A DNA stretch of 64,000 nucleotides from Bradyrhizobium sp. CER78 (GCF_029846235.1 NZ_JARVWP010000001.1:310001-374000); one strand, 5' to 3'. Positions 9,153 to 17,841 are shown, counted from the stretch's first letter. Notes: generated by a model from the sequence alone, not told the origin. Numbers and translations: made by a program.

Positions 9153-10529
9153 CTACACCGCCGGCAACACCAGCTCGGCCCGCAGGCCGCCGATCGGCGC
9201 GTCGCTCAGGGTGAGCTTGCCGCCATAGAGGCCGGCAAGATCGGTCACGATCGACAGGCCGAGCCCCGAGCCGGGCTTCGATTCGTCGAGCCGCTGGCCG
9301 CGCCGGGCGACCTTGGCGCGTTCGTCCTCCGACAGGCCGCGTCCATCGTCGTCGACCACGATGCGCAGCCTGGGCCCGGCGCCCGACGCCTCCGGCGGGA
9401 TCACGCTGACCTCGATGAACACCTGCGAGGCCGCCCATTTGCAGGCGTTGTCGACGAGATTGCCGACCATCTCCTCCAGATCCTGCCGCTCGCCGCGGAA
9501 CCGCGCCGCCGGATCGGCCTTCGCCTCGATCGAGAGGTCGCGGTCGCGATGGATCTTCTCCATGGTCCGGCGCAGCGCCTCGATGGCAGGCGCGACGTCG
9601 GTGATGGTGCTGACGATGGTGGCGCGGGCGGCGATCCGCGCGCGCTCGAGATGGTGCGCGACCTGATCCCGCATCACATCGGCCTGCTCCAGCACCTTGC
9701 TGGCAAAGGGATCTGTGCCATGCGAAGCGGCCTCGTTCACGATCACCGATAGCGGTGTCTTGATCGCATGGGCGAGATTGCCGACATGGGTGCGCGAGCG
9801 CTCGACGATCTCCCGGTTGGCGTCGATCAGCGCGTTGGTCTCGCGCGCCAGCGGCGCGATCTCGACGGGGAAGCGGCCCTCCAGCCGCTCGGCACGGCCG
9901 GAGCGGATATCGGCGATCGCATCCGAAATCCGCTTGAGCGGCGCCAGGCCATAGCGCACCTGGAAGATCGTGGTCAGCAGCAGCACAATACCGAGGGCGG
10001 CGAAGGTGCCGCCGAGGTAATAGTCGAAGCTGCGCGTCTCATCGAAGATCTCGGTGGCGTCACCGGCGACGCTGACAAGGAACTTGCCGTCGACGCCGAG
10101 ATCGACCGGCCGCTCCACCACGCGCAGGCTCTGGCCTTCGGGCCCGTCGACATAGCCGAGGCGGACACCGGCGGCGGTCAGCTCGGCGCCGTGCTCCTCG
10201 AGCTTGGGCAGCTTCTTGTCCCACAGCGAGCGCGAGGCGCGGGTCTCGCCCTTCTCGGTATCGGTGCGGGTGATCTGCCAGTACCAGCCCGACAGCGGCA
10301 GGTCGAACAGCGGTTCGCCGAGCGACTGGAACTGGCGGTCGGCCGGCTCGTCCGGCGTCGCCACCTCGGCGATTAGGGTGCGCAGATAGAGATTGAGCCT
10401 GCGGTCGAAGGCGCGCTCGGTCGCGTCGCGATAGACCGACGACAGGATGACGCCGGTGATCGCCAGGATCACCACCACCCAGGCGGTCGCCGAGACGAAC
10501 AGGCGGGTCGCAAGTGAGCTGCCGCCCAT
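9153..10529 (-). CDS. Sensor histidine kinase (PhoQ/FeuQ type)
   Basis: Membrane histidine kinase, 458 aa. One transmembrane helix lies at about 11-32 and a second near 172-190, enclosing a 140-residue periplasmic sensor. A HAMP-like linker follows (about 192-245). The phospho-accepting His255 sits in NLAHAIKTPLSV, the N box has Asn361 in NLVDNACKWA, and the G boxes are DDDGRGLS and GSGLGLSIV. It lies 301 bases downstream of its presumed partner regulator on the same strand. Pairing with a regulator resembling FeuP/PhoP is inferred from order and sequence style. Confidence 0.92.
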   Translation of the reverse strand: MGGSSLATRLFVSATAWVVVILAITGVILSSVYRDATERAFDRRLNLYLRTLIAEVATPDEPADRQFQSLGEPLFDLPLSGWYWQITRTDTEKGETRASRSLWDKKLPKLEEHGAELTAAGVRLGYVDGPEGQSLRVVERPVDLGVDGKFLVSVAGDATEIFDETRSFDYYLGGTFAALGIVLLLTTIFQVRYGLAPLKRISDAIADIRSGRAERLEGRFPVEIAPLARETNALIDANREIVERSRTHVGNLAHAIKTPLSVIVNEAASHGTDPFASKVLEQADVMRDQVAHHLERARIAARATIVSTITDVAPAIEALRRTMEKIHRDRDLSIEAKADPAARFRGERQDLEEMVGNLVDNACKWAASQVFIEVSVIPPEASGAGPRLRIVVDDDGRGLSEDERAKVARRGQRLDESKPGSGLGLSIVTDLAGLYGGKLTLSDAPIGGLRAELVLPAV

Positions 10530-10830
10530 CAGGGGACGAGCTCGAACGTCGTGTCAGCGGGCGGCGACATCAGCGAATCCAGTCCTCCCGGCGCGGATCA
10601 TGACAATGCCCGTGTACGCCGATCAAGCGCTCTAAGAGCATGATCCTATGGAATAGGATCTGCTCTCATCCTTTTGTTTGGTCGCGTTTTCTTCACGCGA
10701 GCGAACCGGTACCCGCTTCGCTCGAAAACGCTTTAAGAGCATGATCTCCGCGCAAACGCTACGCGTTTGTCGCGAGGGAAAACCGCTGCGCACTTTGCGC
10801 TGACGCGGCCCTCCGGGTCCGGATCATGCC
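10530..10830. other. Intergenic region between the regulator and kinase genes
   Basis: 301 bases occupied mainly by a composite of two REP-like elements (10632-10829). The repeats separate the two halves of one two-component system. No gene is supported. Confidence 0.6.
10632..10829. repeat. Composite of two REP-like palindromes
   Basis: Two GAGCATGATC starts (near 10636 and 10737) each lead into hairpin-rich DNA. Examples are ATCCTATGGAATAGGAT, AACGCTACGCGTTTG and the closing GGATCATGCC near 10820-10829. It belongs to the same family as 718-766 and 5694-5738. Confidence 0.7.
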
Positions 10831-11493
10831 CTAGGTCGGCGGCGACAGCATGTAGCCCAAGCCGCGAACGGTCTGGATGATATCGACTTCCAGCTTCTTG
10901 CGGATGCGGCCGACGAACACCTCGATCGTGTTGGAGTCGCGGTCGAAGTCCTGGTCATAGAGATGTTCGACCAGCTCGGTGCGCGAGACCACGCGCCCGG
11001 TGTGATGCATCAGATAATCGAGCAGATTGTATTCGTGCGAGGTCAGCTTGATCGGGTTACCGTTGACGGTGACCCGCTTGGTACGGGTATTGAGCGCCAC
11101 CGGCCCGCAGTTCAGCTCGACCTGGGCATGCCCGGTGGCGCGGCGCAGCAGCGCGCGGATCCGCGCCAGCACCTCCTCGAGATGGAAGGGTTTTGCGACG
11201 TAATCGTCGGCGCCGGCATCGAAGCCCTGAACCTTGTCGCTCCAGCGGTCGCGCGCGGTGAGAATCAGCACCGGCATCACCCGCTTGTTCCGCCGCCAGG
11301 CCTCGAGCACCGAGATACCGTCCATCTTCGGCAGGCCGATATCGAGCACGACGGCGTCATAGGGCTCGCTGTCGCCAAGGAAATGCCCCTCCTCACCGTC
11401 GAACGCGCGATCGACCACATAGCCGGCGTCCGTCAGCGCGGTGGTGAGCTGGCGGTTCAGATCCGGGTCATCCTCAACGACGAGCAGACGCAC
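10831..11493 (-). CDS. OmpR-family response regulator (PhoP/FeuP type)
   Basis: A 220-aa two-domain regulator. The receiver has VVEDD, phospho-acceptor Asp51 in VVLDIGLPKMDG and Lys in YVAKPFH. The winged-helix DNA-binding domain has LTSHEYNLLDYL, a recognition region DRDSNTIEVFVGRIRKKL and the wing end VRGLGYML. The sequence style (EEGHFLGDSEPYDAVVLD) resembles rhizobial FeuP, which controls envelope and cyclic-glucan functions. That identity is from memory, not a search. The cognate kinase gene follows at 10529. Confidence 0.92.
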   Translation of the reverse strand: MRLLVVEDDPDLNRQLTTALTDAGYVVDRAFDGEEGHFLGDSEPYDAVVLDIGLPKMDGISVLEAWRRNKRVMPVLILTARDRWSDKVQGFDAGADDYVAKPFHLEEVLARIRALLRRATGHAQVELNCGPVALNTRTKRVTVNGNPIKLTSHEYNLLDYLMHHTGRVVSRTELVEHLYDQDFDRDSNTIEVFVGRIRKKLEVDIIQTVRGLGYMLSPPT

Positions 11494-11756
11494 TTTGGCC
11501 TCCGAGAGTGAGCGTTGCGATAGTCCGGCATCAAATGAGGCTTCGCGCCGTGAACGGCCTATGAATGGATCCGCGACGCAAAGCTTATTTTTTCGTCAGG
11601 TGCACCATCCCGGGAACCCGCGCAAGCGCCGCAGGTTCCATCGATCAGATGCAGATGGAATGAGAGCGAGCTTCAGATCAAGGTATTTAAATACCTAAAT
11701 TGGATGCGCGCCTGCTCGCCCATCATCACGGTCCCAACGCGCCGGCACCGTGAGCA

Positions 11757-12260
11757 ATGTCACAGACGGCGGCGAGATTAACCTTCGGCGGGCATTTAAT
11801 TATCGCGGGCACAGGCGATGCGCTAATTCCAGCGCGGGCGCGGCGTGGCACAGGGATCGGGAATAGTTTTTTGCTTGTTTCGAAGATCAAGACGTTTGCG
11901 GTGGTTGCCGGCTGGCTTGCGCTGGTCTTCATCGCGTTCGTCACCTTATCTCCAATCCAGGACCGTCCGTCGTTCTTGCATCCGCAGGCCGAGCGCTTCG
12001 CCGCCTATGCCGTGATGGGACTGGCCTTTGTGCTGGGGTACCCGCGGCGTACCGCGCTGATCGTGCTGTTTGTCGTGTTCAGCGCGTTCACGCTCGAGGC
12101 GATGCAGTTGCTGACACCGGACCGTCACGGCCGGCTGCTCGACGCGATCGTCAAGGTCGCGGGAGGTTTTGCCGGCATCGGCGCGGGTCACTTCATCCTG
12201 CTGGTGCTGCGCAGCCAGTTCGGCCGGCTGAAATCGCGCGCGGAGAACTCCGCAAGCTAA
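11757..12260 (+). CDS. VanZ-like small membrane protein
   Basis: Up to 167 aa, with three to four transmembrane helices and the VanZ-like pattern (TLSPIQDRP, ERFAAYAVMGLAF, EAMQLLTPDRHGRLLDAIVKVAGG). The biochemical role of this family is unknown. The first 38 residues are uncharacteristic. A TTG at 11871 preceded by CGGGA would give a 129-aa protein starting right before the first helix and may be the true start. Its stop codon lies inside a repeat arm (12258-12298). Confidence 0.65.
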   Translation: MSQTAARLTFGGHLIIAGTGDALIPARARRGTGIGNSFLLVSKIKTFAVVAGWLALVFIAFVTLSPIQDRPSFLHPQAERFAAYAVMGLAFVLGYPRRTALIVLFVVFSAFTLEAMQLLTPDRHGRLLDAIVKVAGGFAGIGAGHFILLVLRSQFGRLKSRAENSAS

Positions 12261-12298
12261 AGCGCGATGACGATTCAACCTGATCTCCTCGCGCTTTA
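12258..12298. repeat. Palindromic repeat shared by two stop codons
   Basis: Arms TAAAGCGCG (12258-12266) and CGCGCTTTA (12290-12298) surround GATTCAACCTGATC. The left arm contains the TAA of the VanZ-like gene and the right arm contains the TAA of galE. The hairpin sits exactly between the convergent genes and can serve as a bidirectional terminator. A related, more degenerate copy is at 28194-28232. Confidence 0.7.
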
Positions 12299-13291
12299 AC
12301 GCCGGCGCGGATGCGCCTTCTGGTGCCAGGCCCAGGCCGAGCGAATGATGTGGCCGAGATCGGACCGGCTCGCCTTGAAGCCGAGACCGCTTTCCGACTT
12401 GGAGGGGTCGGCCACCAGGATCGGCGGATCGCCGGCCCGGCGCTCGCGCACCACGCATGGCACCGCTTCGCCGGTCTCGGCGCGGATCGCGTCGAGCACC
12501 TCGCGCACCGAATAGCCGGTGCCGGTGCCGAGGTTGAACACGCCGCCGGCGTCGCCCCTCAGCAGCAGCTCGAGCGCTGCGATATGGGCGGCGGCGAGAT
12601 CGTCGACATGGATATAGTCGCGCACCGCGGTGCCATCAGGCGTCTCGTAATCCTCGCCGAAGATCGCGAAGTCAGGCACGTGCCCGAGCAGCGCCATCAG
12701 CGCGCGCGGAATGAGATGCGTCTCGGGATCGCGCAGCTCGCCGATGGTGCCGGAGGCATCGGCGCCGCAGGCGTTGAAATAGCGCAGGCAGACCGAATTG
12801 AACTGATAGGCCGCGCGATAATCGGCCAACATCTGCTCGATCATGTATTTGGAGCGGCCGTAGGGATTGACGGTCGGCCCTGCGGCGCTCTCGGGAATGG
12901 GATCGCGCCCGGCGTTGCCATAGACGGCGCCGGTCGAGGAAAACACCAGGCGGTCGCAGCCCGCCTCCCGCATGCCGCGCAGCAGGCCAAGTGTGCCGGC
13001 AACGTTATTGCCGTAGTATTTCTGCGGATCCGCGACGGACTCGCCGACCGCGCTGAACGCGGCGAAATGCATCACCGCGAGCGCATTGTGCTCGCGGATG
13101 GTGGCGGCGATCTTGCCGTGATCGGCGACATCGCCGATGACGAGCGGGCCCCATTGCACGAAGTTGCGGTGGCCGGTGGACAGATTGTCATAGACGACCG
13201 GGAGAAACCCGGCCTCGGCAACGGCCTTGGCGCAATGGGACCCGATATATCCCGCGCCGCCCGTGATGAGGATCGAACCCCTGCTCGCCAT
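12296..13291 (-). CDS. galE: UDP-glucose 4-epimerase
   Basis: Interconverts UDP-glucose and UDP-galactose; 331 aa. It is an extended short-chain dehydrogenase with the NAD motif GGAGYIGSH near residue 8, catalytic Ser/Thr in SSTGAVYG and the YxxxK motif in YGRSKYMIEQ. The C-terminal substrate domain contains VRDYIHVDDLA and GTGTGYSVREV. The ATG at 13291 gives the usual N-terminus. An upstream ATG at 13318 adds nine residues. It could supply galactose units for the neighbouring polysaccharide locus. Confidence 0.93.
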   Translation of the reverse strand: MASRGSILITGGAGYIGSHCAKAVAEAGFLPVVYDNLSTGHRNFVQWGPLVIGDVADHGKIAATIREHNALAVMHFAAFSAVGESVADPQKYYGNNVAGTLGLLRGMREAGCDRLVFSSTGAVYGNAGRDPIPESAAGPTVNPYGRSKYMIEQMLADYRAAYQFNSVCLRYFNACGADASGTIGELRDPETHLIPRALMALLGHVPDFAIFGEDYETPDGTAVRDYIHVDDLAAAHIAALELLLRGDAGGVFNLGTGTGYSVREVLDAIRAETGEAVPCVVRERRAGDPPILVADPSKSESGLGFKASRSDLGHIIRSAWAWHQKAHPRRR

Positions 13292-13430
13292 TGAAGATGC
13301 CGTCCCTGCGCGGGCCAATCCCGCGCCTCAACACATGCAATGGTCGCATGGGTACGACATTCCATCCCGCGCGGCAAAATGCAGATGGGAATAGCGTTAA
13401 GACCGAACGGATTTGCTTCAACAGTGACGG

Positions 13431-13688
13431 TTAACGCGAGCCCAGCGGAACGTTGGTCCGCTGCCCGACCGGCGGCCTGTGGCGTGACGGCCTGCCGTAA
13501 GGGTAAACCGGTGTTGCCGGCGGGACCGGCCGGGTCGCCTGCGGCCGCGATGTCGGAACGCCGCCGCCCGGTCCATCGATCGAATAGCGCTGTCCGCCCT
13601 GCGTGGTCTGCCCGGTGCCTTGCGCGAGCACCGGACCGGCTGTGGCGACGACCAGCGTCGCAATCGTGACAAGGCCGGCCAGCTTCAT
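13431..13688 (-). CDS. Small secreted Pro-rich protein, unknown function
   Basis: 85 aa. A clear signal peptide (1-22, ending VLAQ) is followed by a Gly/Pro/Arg-rich, low-complexity mature part (YSIDGPGGGVP, PPATPVYPYGRPS). There is no recognisable domain. The hairpin at 13788-13823 separates it from the upstream protease gene, so it probably has its own promoter. Confidence 0.55.
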   Translation of the reverse strand: MKLAGLVTIATLVVATAGPVLAQGTGQTTQGGQRYSIDGPGGGVPTSRPQATRPVPPATPVYPYGRPSRHRPPVGQRTNVPLGSR

Positions 13689-13787
13689 ATCGATGCCTCG
13701 ATGGGTTGGATCGGGATCAACCGGTCACGCCTCCGATCGTTCCGCGCGCCGTCGCGGCCTTCGCGATCTTCCGCCTTCCTCACATGC

Positions 13788-13823
13788 AACGTGGCGCGGC
13801 GAAATGTCTCGCCGCGCCACGTT
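13788..13823 (-). terminator. Strong hairpin downstream of the BTLCP gene
   Basis: A perfect 15-base stem: AACGTGGCGCGGCGA (13788-13802) pairs with TCGCCGCGCCACGTT (13809-13823), loop of six. It lies 27 bases past the stop of the protease gene. No T-tract follows on either strand, so it may be an mRNA-end stabiliser rather than an intrinsic terminator. Confidence 0.55.
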
Positions 13824-13849
13824 CAATCGATCGGGTCAACCCAGGAAAT

Positions 13850-14479
13850 TCAGGCGCCGGCCTGCGCGATCGCGGCCCAGTGATCGGGGTTTGCCGGGGT
13901 CTGCATCCTGACCCAGCGATAGCGCACCTGCGACCAGGTGCGGATCTGCGCGTTCAGATTGTCGAGCACGACGTCGCCGCCCTCGACGCGGACCACCAGC
14001 ACGAGATGATGCTCGCCCCAGGAGGTCACCACCTCGCTCAGCAGCAGATTGCGCATCGGCCAGCGGCGCGCCAGGAGTTCATGGCGCTTGCTGACGGCGT
14101 AATCGTTGCAATCGCCGCGCGCCGGATTGATCAGCCATTCCTCGCCGGCGAGGCCGCGTTCGTTGCGCTGTGGCACGATGCGACGGTTGACCGAGGCGTT
14201 GACCTCGATCAGGTCGGCGATGCGCTGCTTGGTCAGATGTGTGGCGCCGCCGCGGAACACCATGCGAGCGCGGGGTTTCGGCTTGCATTCGTCGGCATAG
14301 CGCATGCAGAACATGGTGTAGGCCATCGGCGCCAGCGTCGGCTCGCTGAAGCGGATTTTCTCGACCACGCCGCCGAGCGGCAGCGGGAATCCGATCATTC
14401 CGGCCTGGGTGTGCTGCGCGCTTGTCCCGAGCGCGACGATGGCCAGAAGCAAGGCCATCACTCTCTTGACGCTGTACAC
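13850..14479 (-). CDS. Transglutaminase-like cysteine protease (BTLCP/LapG superfamily)
   Basis: Predicted periplasmic cysteine protease, 209 aa with a signal peptide (1-26, ending TQA). The family triad is visible: Cys in GDCNDYAVSKR (near residue 123), His in GEHHLVLVV (near 156) and Asp in VVLDNL (near 170). LapG, the best-known member, releases a type I-secreted adhesin from the outer membrane. No LapD-like partner is in the window, so this is a superfamily assignment, not a proven LapG. The gene is monocistronic, with 321 bases of untranslated DNA upstream. Confidence 0.85.
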   Translation of the reverse strand: MYSVKRVMALLLAIVALGTSAQHTQAGMIGFPLPLGGVVEKIRFSEPTLAPMAYTMFCMRYADECKPKPRARMVFRGGATHLTKQRIADLIEVNASVNRRIVPQRNERGLAGEEWLINPARGDCNDYAVSKRHELLARRWPMRNLLLSEVVTSWGEHHLVLVVRVEGGDVVLDNLNAQIRTWSQVRYRWVRMQTPANPDHWAAIAQAGA

Positions 14480-14800
14480 TCTTCACTCCCCAAAGTGACG
14501 GGAAGCAAGTACGGGAAATGTCTTGAGTTAAGGCTCAGGCGCGCGGCGGCATTTGCTTCAAATGCTCAGAAGCGCCAGAGCAGTCCATTAACCAAGCCGG
14601 GTTCCCGCGCCGGCAAGCCTTTCAGCTGCCGAATGATAACGCGCGTGAGACTCAACAGATCATGGCGTTTTTGTCTTTTGGGGCTCTTTTCCCGCGATTT
14701 CTGCGGCCGCCGCCGTCAGATGCAGGATTGGTTGCAGCGCAGGATTTCTTATTCCCATACAGGCATGGTCAGCCTGACGTGAAGCAGCCGGCGCGCTCTG
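14480..14800. other. Intergenic region between ParA and BTLCP genes
   Basis: 321 bases with no supported gene. A perfect short inverted repeat, GCATTTG-CTT-CAAATGC (14549-14565), lies 70 bases upstream of the BTLCP start and could be an operator. Confidence 0.4.
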
Positions 14801-15463
14801 TTAGACCGTCACGCGTTGCCGGGGCGCGATCCCGCACCAGCTCATGACGAGATCGGCGAGCATCTTGATCTCGAGATCCGCGGGCGTGCCGCCGGCGAAA
14901 TCGGCCACCGATTGTCCGAGCGCCACGGCGCGAACATAGGCTGAGCGGCTTCCGATCATCGGTCCGATCTCTTCGTCGAGCGTATCCAGCTCCTCGATCA
15001 GCTGCTGGCCTTCGAGCGTGCGTTGGTCGACGCGGTTGGGCACGATCATGGCGCGGAGCGCCGTTCGCCGCGCTGCGCGCACCTCGCGCACGATGTCGAT
15101 CGTCCGCGCGGTCGCCTCGATGTCGAGGCCCGACGGCGTGCACGGCATTAGCACGATGTTGGCGACGGCGAGCACGGCGCCGAGCACCCGGTCGTTGGGC
15201 GCGGAGTCCACCACGATGATCTGATGCGGAATCTGGCGCATCAGCTTGGCCCATTCGGCCACGGGGCGGGTTTCCGGATCAAGCTGGTAGACGGGAAACG
15301 TCAGATTGCCGGGCTCCGCCCAGTGGCAGGCCGACGCCTGGGAGTCGGCGTCGACCAGTCCCACCACGCCCGTGCGCCGGTCCAATTCTGCGGCCAGCAG
15401 AACCGCAAGAGTCGTCTTTCCGACCCCGCCCTTGCGCTGGGCAACCGAGATGACAAGCGGCAT
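14801..15463 (-). CDS. ParA/MinD-family ATPase, no ParB partner
   Basis: 220 aa. It has the deviant Walker A motif KGGVGKTT near residue 11, Walker A' region GLVDADSQAS and Walker B region IIVVDSAP, placing it with the ParA/Soj ATPases. Such proteins position DNA or protein complexes on the nucleoid. There is no parB gene nearby. It starts 15 bases after the stop of the GT4 gene (15479), same strand, so the two probably form an operon. This suggests a link between the ATPase and polysaccharide synthesis, such as polar placement, but that is inference. Confidence 0.88.
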   Translation of the reverse strand: MPLVISVAQRKGGVGKTTLAVLLAAELDRRTGVVGLVDADSQASACHWAEPGNLTFPVYQLDPETRPVAEWAKLMRQIPHQIIVVDSAPNDRVLGAVLAVANIVLMPCTPSGLDIEATARTIDIVREVRAARRTALRAMIVPNRVDQRTLEGQQLIEELDTLDEEIGPMIGSRSAYVRAVALGQSVADFAGGTPADLEIKMLADLVMSWCGIAPRQRVTV

Positions 15464-15478
15464 CGCTAGCTCCTGGCG

Positions 15479-16801
15479 TTATCCCCCGTGCGTGCGCGGG
15501 AGGACACCTTCATCAACGAGCGTCAGCATCCGGGGCAGACAGACCCGCTTTGCGTCGTAATTGTCCCTCACGAAGCTCCGCGCCTTCATCCGCATCTTCT
15601 TGAAGGCCTTGGGCCGTGACAGCACCGAGATTACCTGATCCGACAGCGCATCAATATCAAAAAACGGCGTCAGCAGGCCGTTGCCGTCCGAGATGATGTC
15701 GCGCAGCGGCGCCGTATCTGATGCCACCACCGCGCATCCCGCGCTCATGGCTTCCAGCAGCGACCATGACAGCACGAATGGATAGGTCAGGTAGACGTGC
15801 ACCGATGAGATCTGCAGCAGTTCGAGATACGGTCCCCGGGGAATCCGGCCGAGGAAATGCACGCGGCGAAGATCAATGTCCGACCTGACTTCGCCCAGGA
15901 ACATCGACTTCCAGCTCGAACCCTCCGGCGGATTCGCGCCATACGACGTGCCGGTGCCGCCGACGATCACCACCTGCGCATTGGGCCGCGCGGCCATGAT
16001 CCTCGGCAGGGCTCGCATGAAGACATGGAATCCGCGCACCGGCTCGAGGTTCCGCGAGACGTAGGTGATCACTTCGTCGTCCGCGGAGAGTGTCGCGCCG
16101 TTCGGAAGCTGAAACCGCGCGACGGGGTTGGGCTTCACCTCGTCGGTGTCGACGCCCTCGTGGATCACTTCGATCTTGCCTTGAAACTCGCGGGGAAAGG
16201 TCGACCTCTGCCATGGCGTCGGCGAAACACCCGTGTCGCATTCGGTGAGCGCCAGCAGCGTGGTCGCATTCTTCAGATGGAGCGCGACATTGCCGTCGAG
16301 GCCCGTCATGGGAAATTCGGGATCGAAGCCGACGTCCCTGCCCTCGGCACCGTAGTAGAACTCGCAATAGAGGATGATCCGCGCCTTCGGAAACATCGTG
16401 CGCAGCGGCAGCGTCTCGCCCCAGCCGGGATGCGCGAAGATCAGGTCGGGGACGAAGCCCTGCCCCGACAGCGACGACAGCGCATACAGCACCTCTTCGG
16501 CACGCCGTGCTTCGACGTCGAAGCGGCGCGCAAACGGATGCACCATCGCGGAGTCCGACTTGGTCGTCGAATATTTGAGCAGCCGGATATCCCGCGTCGT
16601 GCTCGCGGTCGATGAGCCGACCGCGACGACCTTGTTTCCGGGCCGCTCGGCGAGCGCACGCGCAATGTGGCGGTACTGGGCTGGAAAGTTGTTGTGGACG
16701 AAGAGGACGTTCATTGGCGGGCGAGCGCGCCCCCCGGCCGCGCGGTCTTCGATTGGGGTCAGGGTCGATACCATGACCGGCAGGGTGTCTTCGATATGCA
16801 C
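15479..16801 (-). CDS. Glycosyltransferase family 4
   Basis: Up to 440 aa. The N-terminal domain matches the GT4 group-3 style (MNVLFVHNNFPAQYRHIARA). The C-terminal Glycos_transf_1 domain has VTYVSRNLEPVRGFHVFMRA, VIVGGTGTSYG and the donor-site region PFVLSWSLLEAMSAGCAVVA. The ATG at 16801 gives a 29-residue leader. The ATGs at 16774 and 16714 are alternatives, and the last places the Rossmann strand at the N-terminus as usual. It is divergent from the 309-aa protein gene. The sugar transferred is not predictable. Confidence 0.88.
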   Translation of the reverse strand: MHIEDTLPVMVSTLTPIEDRAAGGRARPPMNVLFVHNNFPAQYRHIARALAERPGNKVVAVGSSTASTTRDIRLLKYSTTKSDSAMVHPFARRFDVEARRAEEVLYALSSLSGQGFVPDLIFAHPGWGETLPLRTMFPKARIILYCEFYYGAEGRDVGFDPEFPMTGLDGNVALHLKNATTLLALTECDTGVSPTPWQRSTFPREFQGKIEVIHEGVDTDEVKPNPVARFQLPNGATLSADDEVITYVSRNLEPVRGFHVFMRALPRIMAARPNAQVVIVGGTGTSYGANPPEGSSWKSMFLGEVRSDIDLRRVHFLGRIPRGPYLELLQISSVHVYLTYPFVLSWSLLEAMSAGCAVVASDTAPLRDIISDGNGLLTPFFDIDALSDQVISVLSRPKAFKKMRMKARSFVRDNYDAKRVCLPRMLTLVDEGVLPRTHGG

Positions 16802-16843
16802 GTGCGAAACTATCTCACCGGATTAACATTAAGCCCCCTTCTA

Positions 16844-16873
16844 TCACACAGATTTTTGGGGCACACTGTGTGA
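16844..16873. promoter_or_regulatory. Inverted repeat in divergent promoter region
   Basis: TCACACAG (16844-16851) and CTGTGTGA (16866-16873) form a perfect 8-base inverted repeat with a 14-base spacer rich in T. It is centred between the divergent GT4 gene and the 309-aa gene, so it could be an operator for both or a short hairpin leader. Confidence 0.4.
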
Positions 16874-16911
16874 GAAACATATCGACCCATCCGTTAGGCT
16901 CGCAGGCGACC

Positions 16912-17841
16912 ATGAACGAACAGATTCAGCAAAAAACCATTGACCTGGCACGAGGGCTTTTCCTTGTTCGCTACAATGGCGCGGAAGACAAGACATCACC
17001 TCCGGTGGTGCGGGTATATGCGGATCGCGCCAGCACTAACAATTGTAACATTATTACCGGGCCCGACGGGGCTAATGGAACCCTGTTCGCGCCCGAGACC
17101 GCGCTGGTCGTGTCGGTCGCCCGGCCAAGCCGCCTGATCGTCGAGGTCACGGCAGGGCGCGCCGGCGGGTCGACCGCCGCCAATATCAAGATCGAACCGC
17201 TGACCCAGGGACAGCCGGCCGCGCAGCCCGCCAGCCAGCCGTTCGATACGCACGAGCCCGACCCTGGCCTTGACCGTGGCGAGCCGAGCGATCTCAAGCT
17301 GTTGGCGCATGTCGCGGGTCTGGGCGACGTTACGGTCGGCCCGAATACCTGGATTGCCGGACCGGCTGCTCCGGCCCGGATCGAGGGAATTTCCCTCGAT
17401 TGGCCGAACAAGCCCTACGATCTCAACCTGCAATATGCGGTCAAGTTCGCGAGACCGCAGCGGGGCGACAACCAGTTCGTTCCGCTTGGAACCTTTGCCG
17501 GAACCCGGGGACGCGCGCTGGCCATCACGGGGTTCTCGCTGGAAGCCACGGGCCCCGGCGCGGATCGCTACACCATCGCAGCCGAAACCATCTTCCTGGG
17601 CGCTCCGGCCCTGCGCGTGACCGGGAACCGGATCGTGGTGGCCGGGCCTTCAGGCCGGGAGCCGCTGGTGGGCCTCAAGCTCAGTGTCGAAGAGCACCGG
17701 GTGCAGGCAGCGCCGCTGGCGCCGCGGCAGCCGAGGCGCGCTGAACCCGTCGCCCCGATGCCCCGCCAGGAGGCGCCGCGCCTCGAGGGACGGGTGCGCG
17801 TGTTCCGGAGCCGGCAGAACGCCGTCAAGACGGCGGGCTGA
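16912..17841 (+). CDS. Unknown protein of the polysaccharide locus, 309 aa
   Basis: I do not recognise the family. There is no signal peptide or transmembrane segment. The protein looks beta-rich, with a first part (RGLFLVRYNGAEDKTSPPVV, LIVEVTAGRAGG), a Pro/Gln-rich linker near 100-120, a second beta-rich part (SDLKLLAHVAGLGDV, IEGISLDWPN) and a basic Pro/Arg tail. The ATG at 16912 is preferred; a GTG at 16870 adds 14 residues but lies in the inverted repeat. It ends 25 bases before the TTG start of the large GT2 gene, so the two are probably cotranscribed. A carbohydrate-binding or regulatory role is only a guess. Confidence 0.65.
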   Translation: MNEQIQQKTIDLARGLFLVRYNGAEDKTSPPVVRVYADRASTNNCNIITGPDGANGTLFAPETALVVSVARPSRLIVEVTAGRAGGSTAANIKIEPLTQGQPAAQPASQPFDTHEPDPGLDRGEPSDLKLLAHVAGLGDVTVGPNTWIAGPAAPARIEGISLDWPNKPYDLNLQYAVKFARPQRGDNQFVPLGTFAGTRGRALAITGFSLEATGPGADRYTIAAETIFLGAPALRVTGNRIVVAGPSGREPLVGLKLSVEEHRVQAAPLAPRQPRRAEPVAPMPRQEAPRLEGRVRVFRSRQNAVKTAG

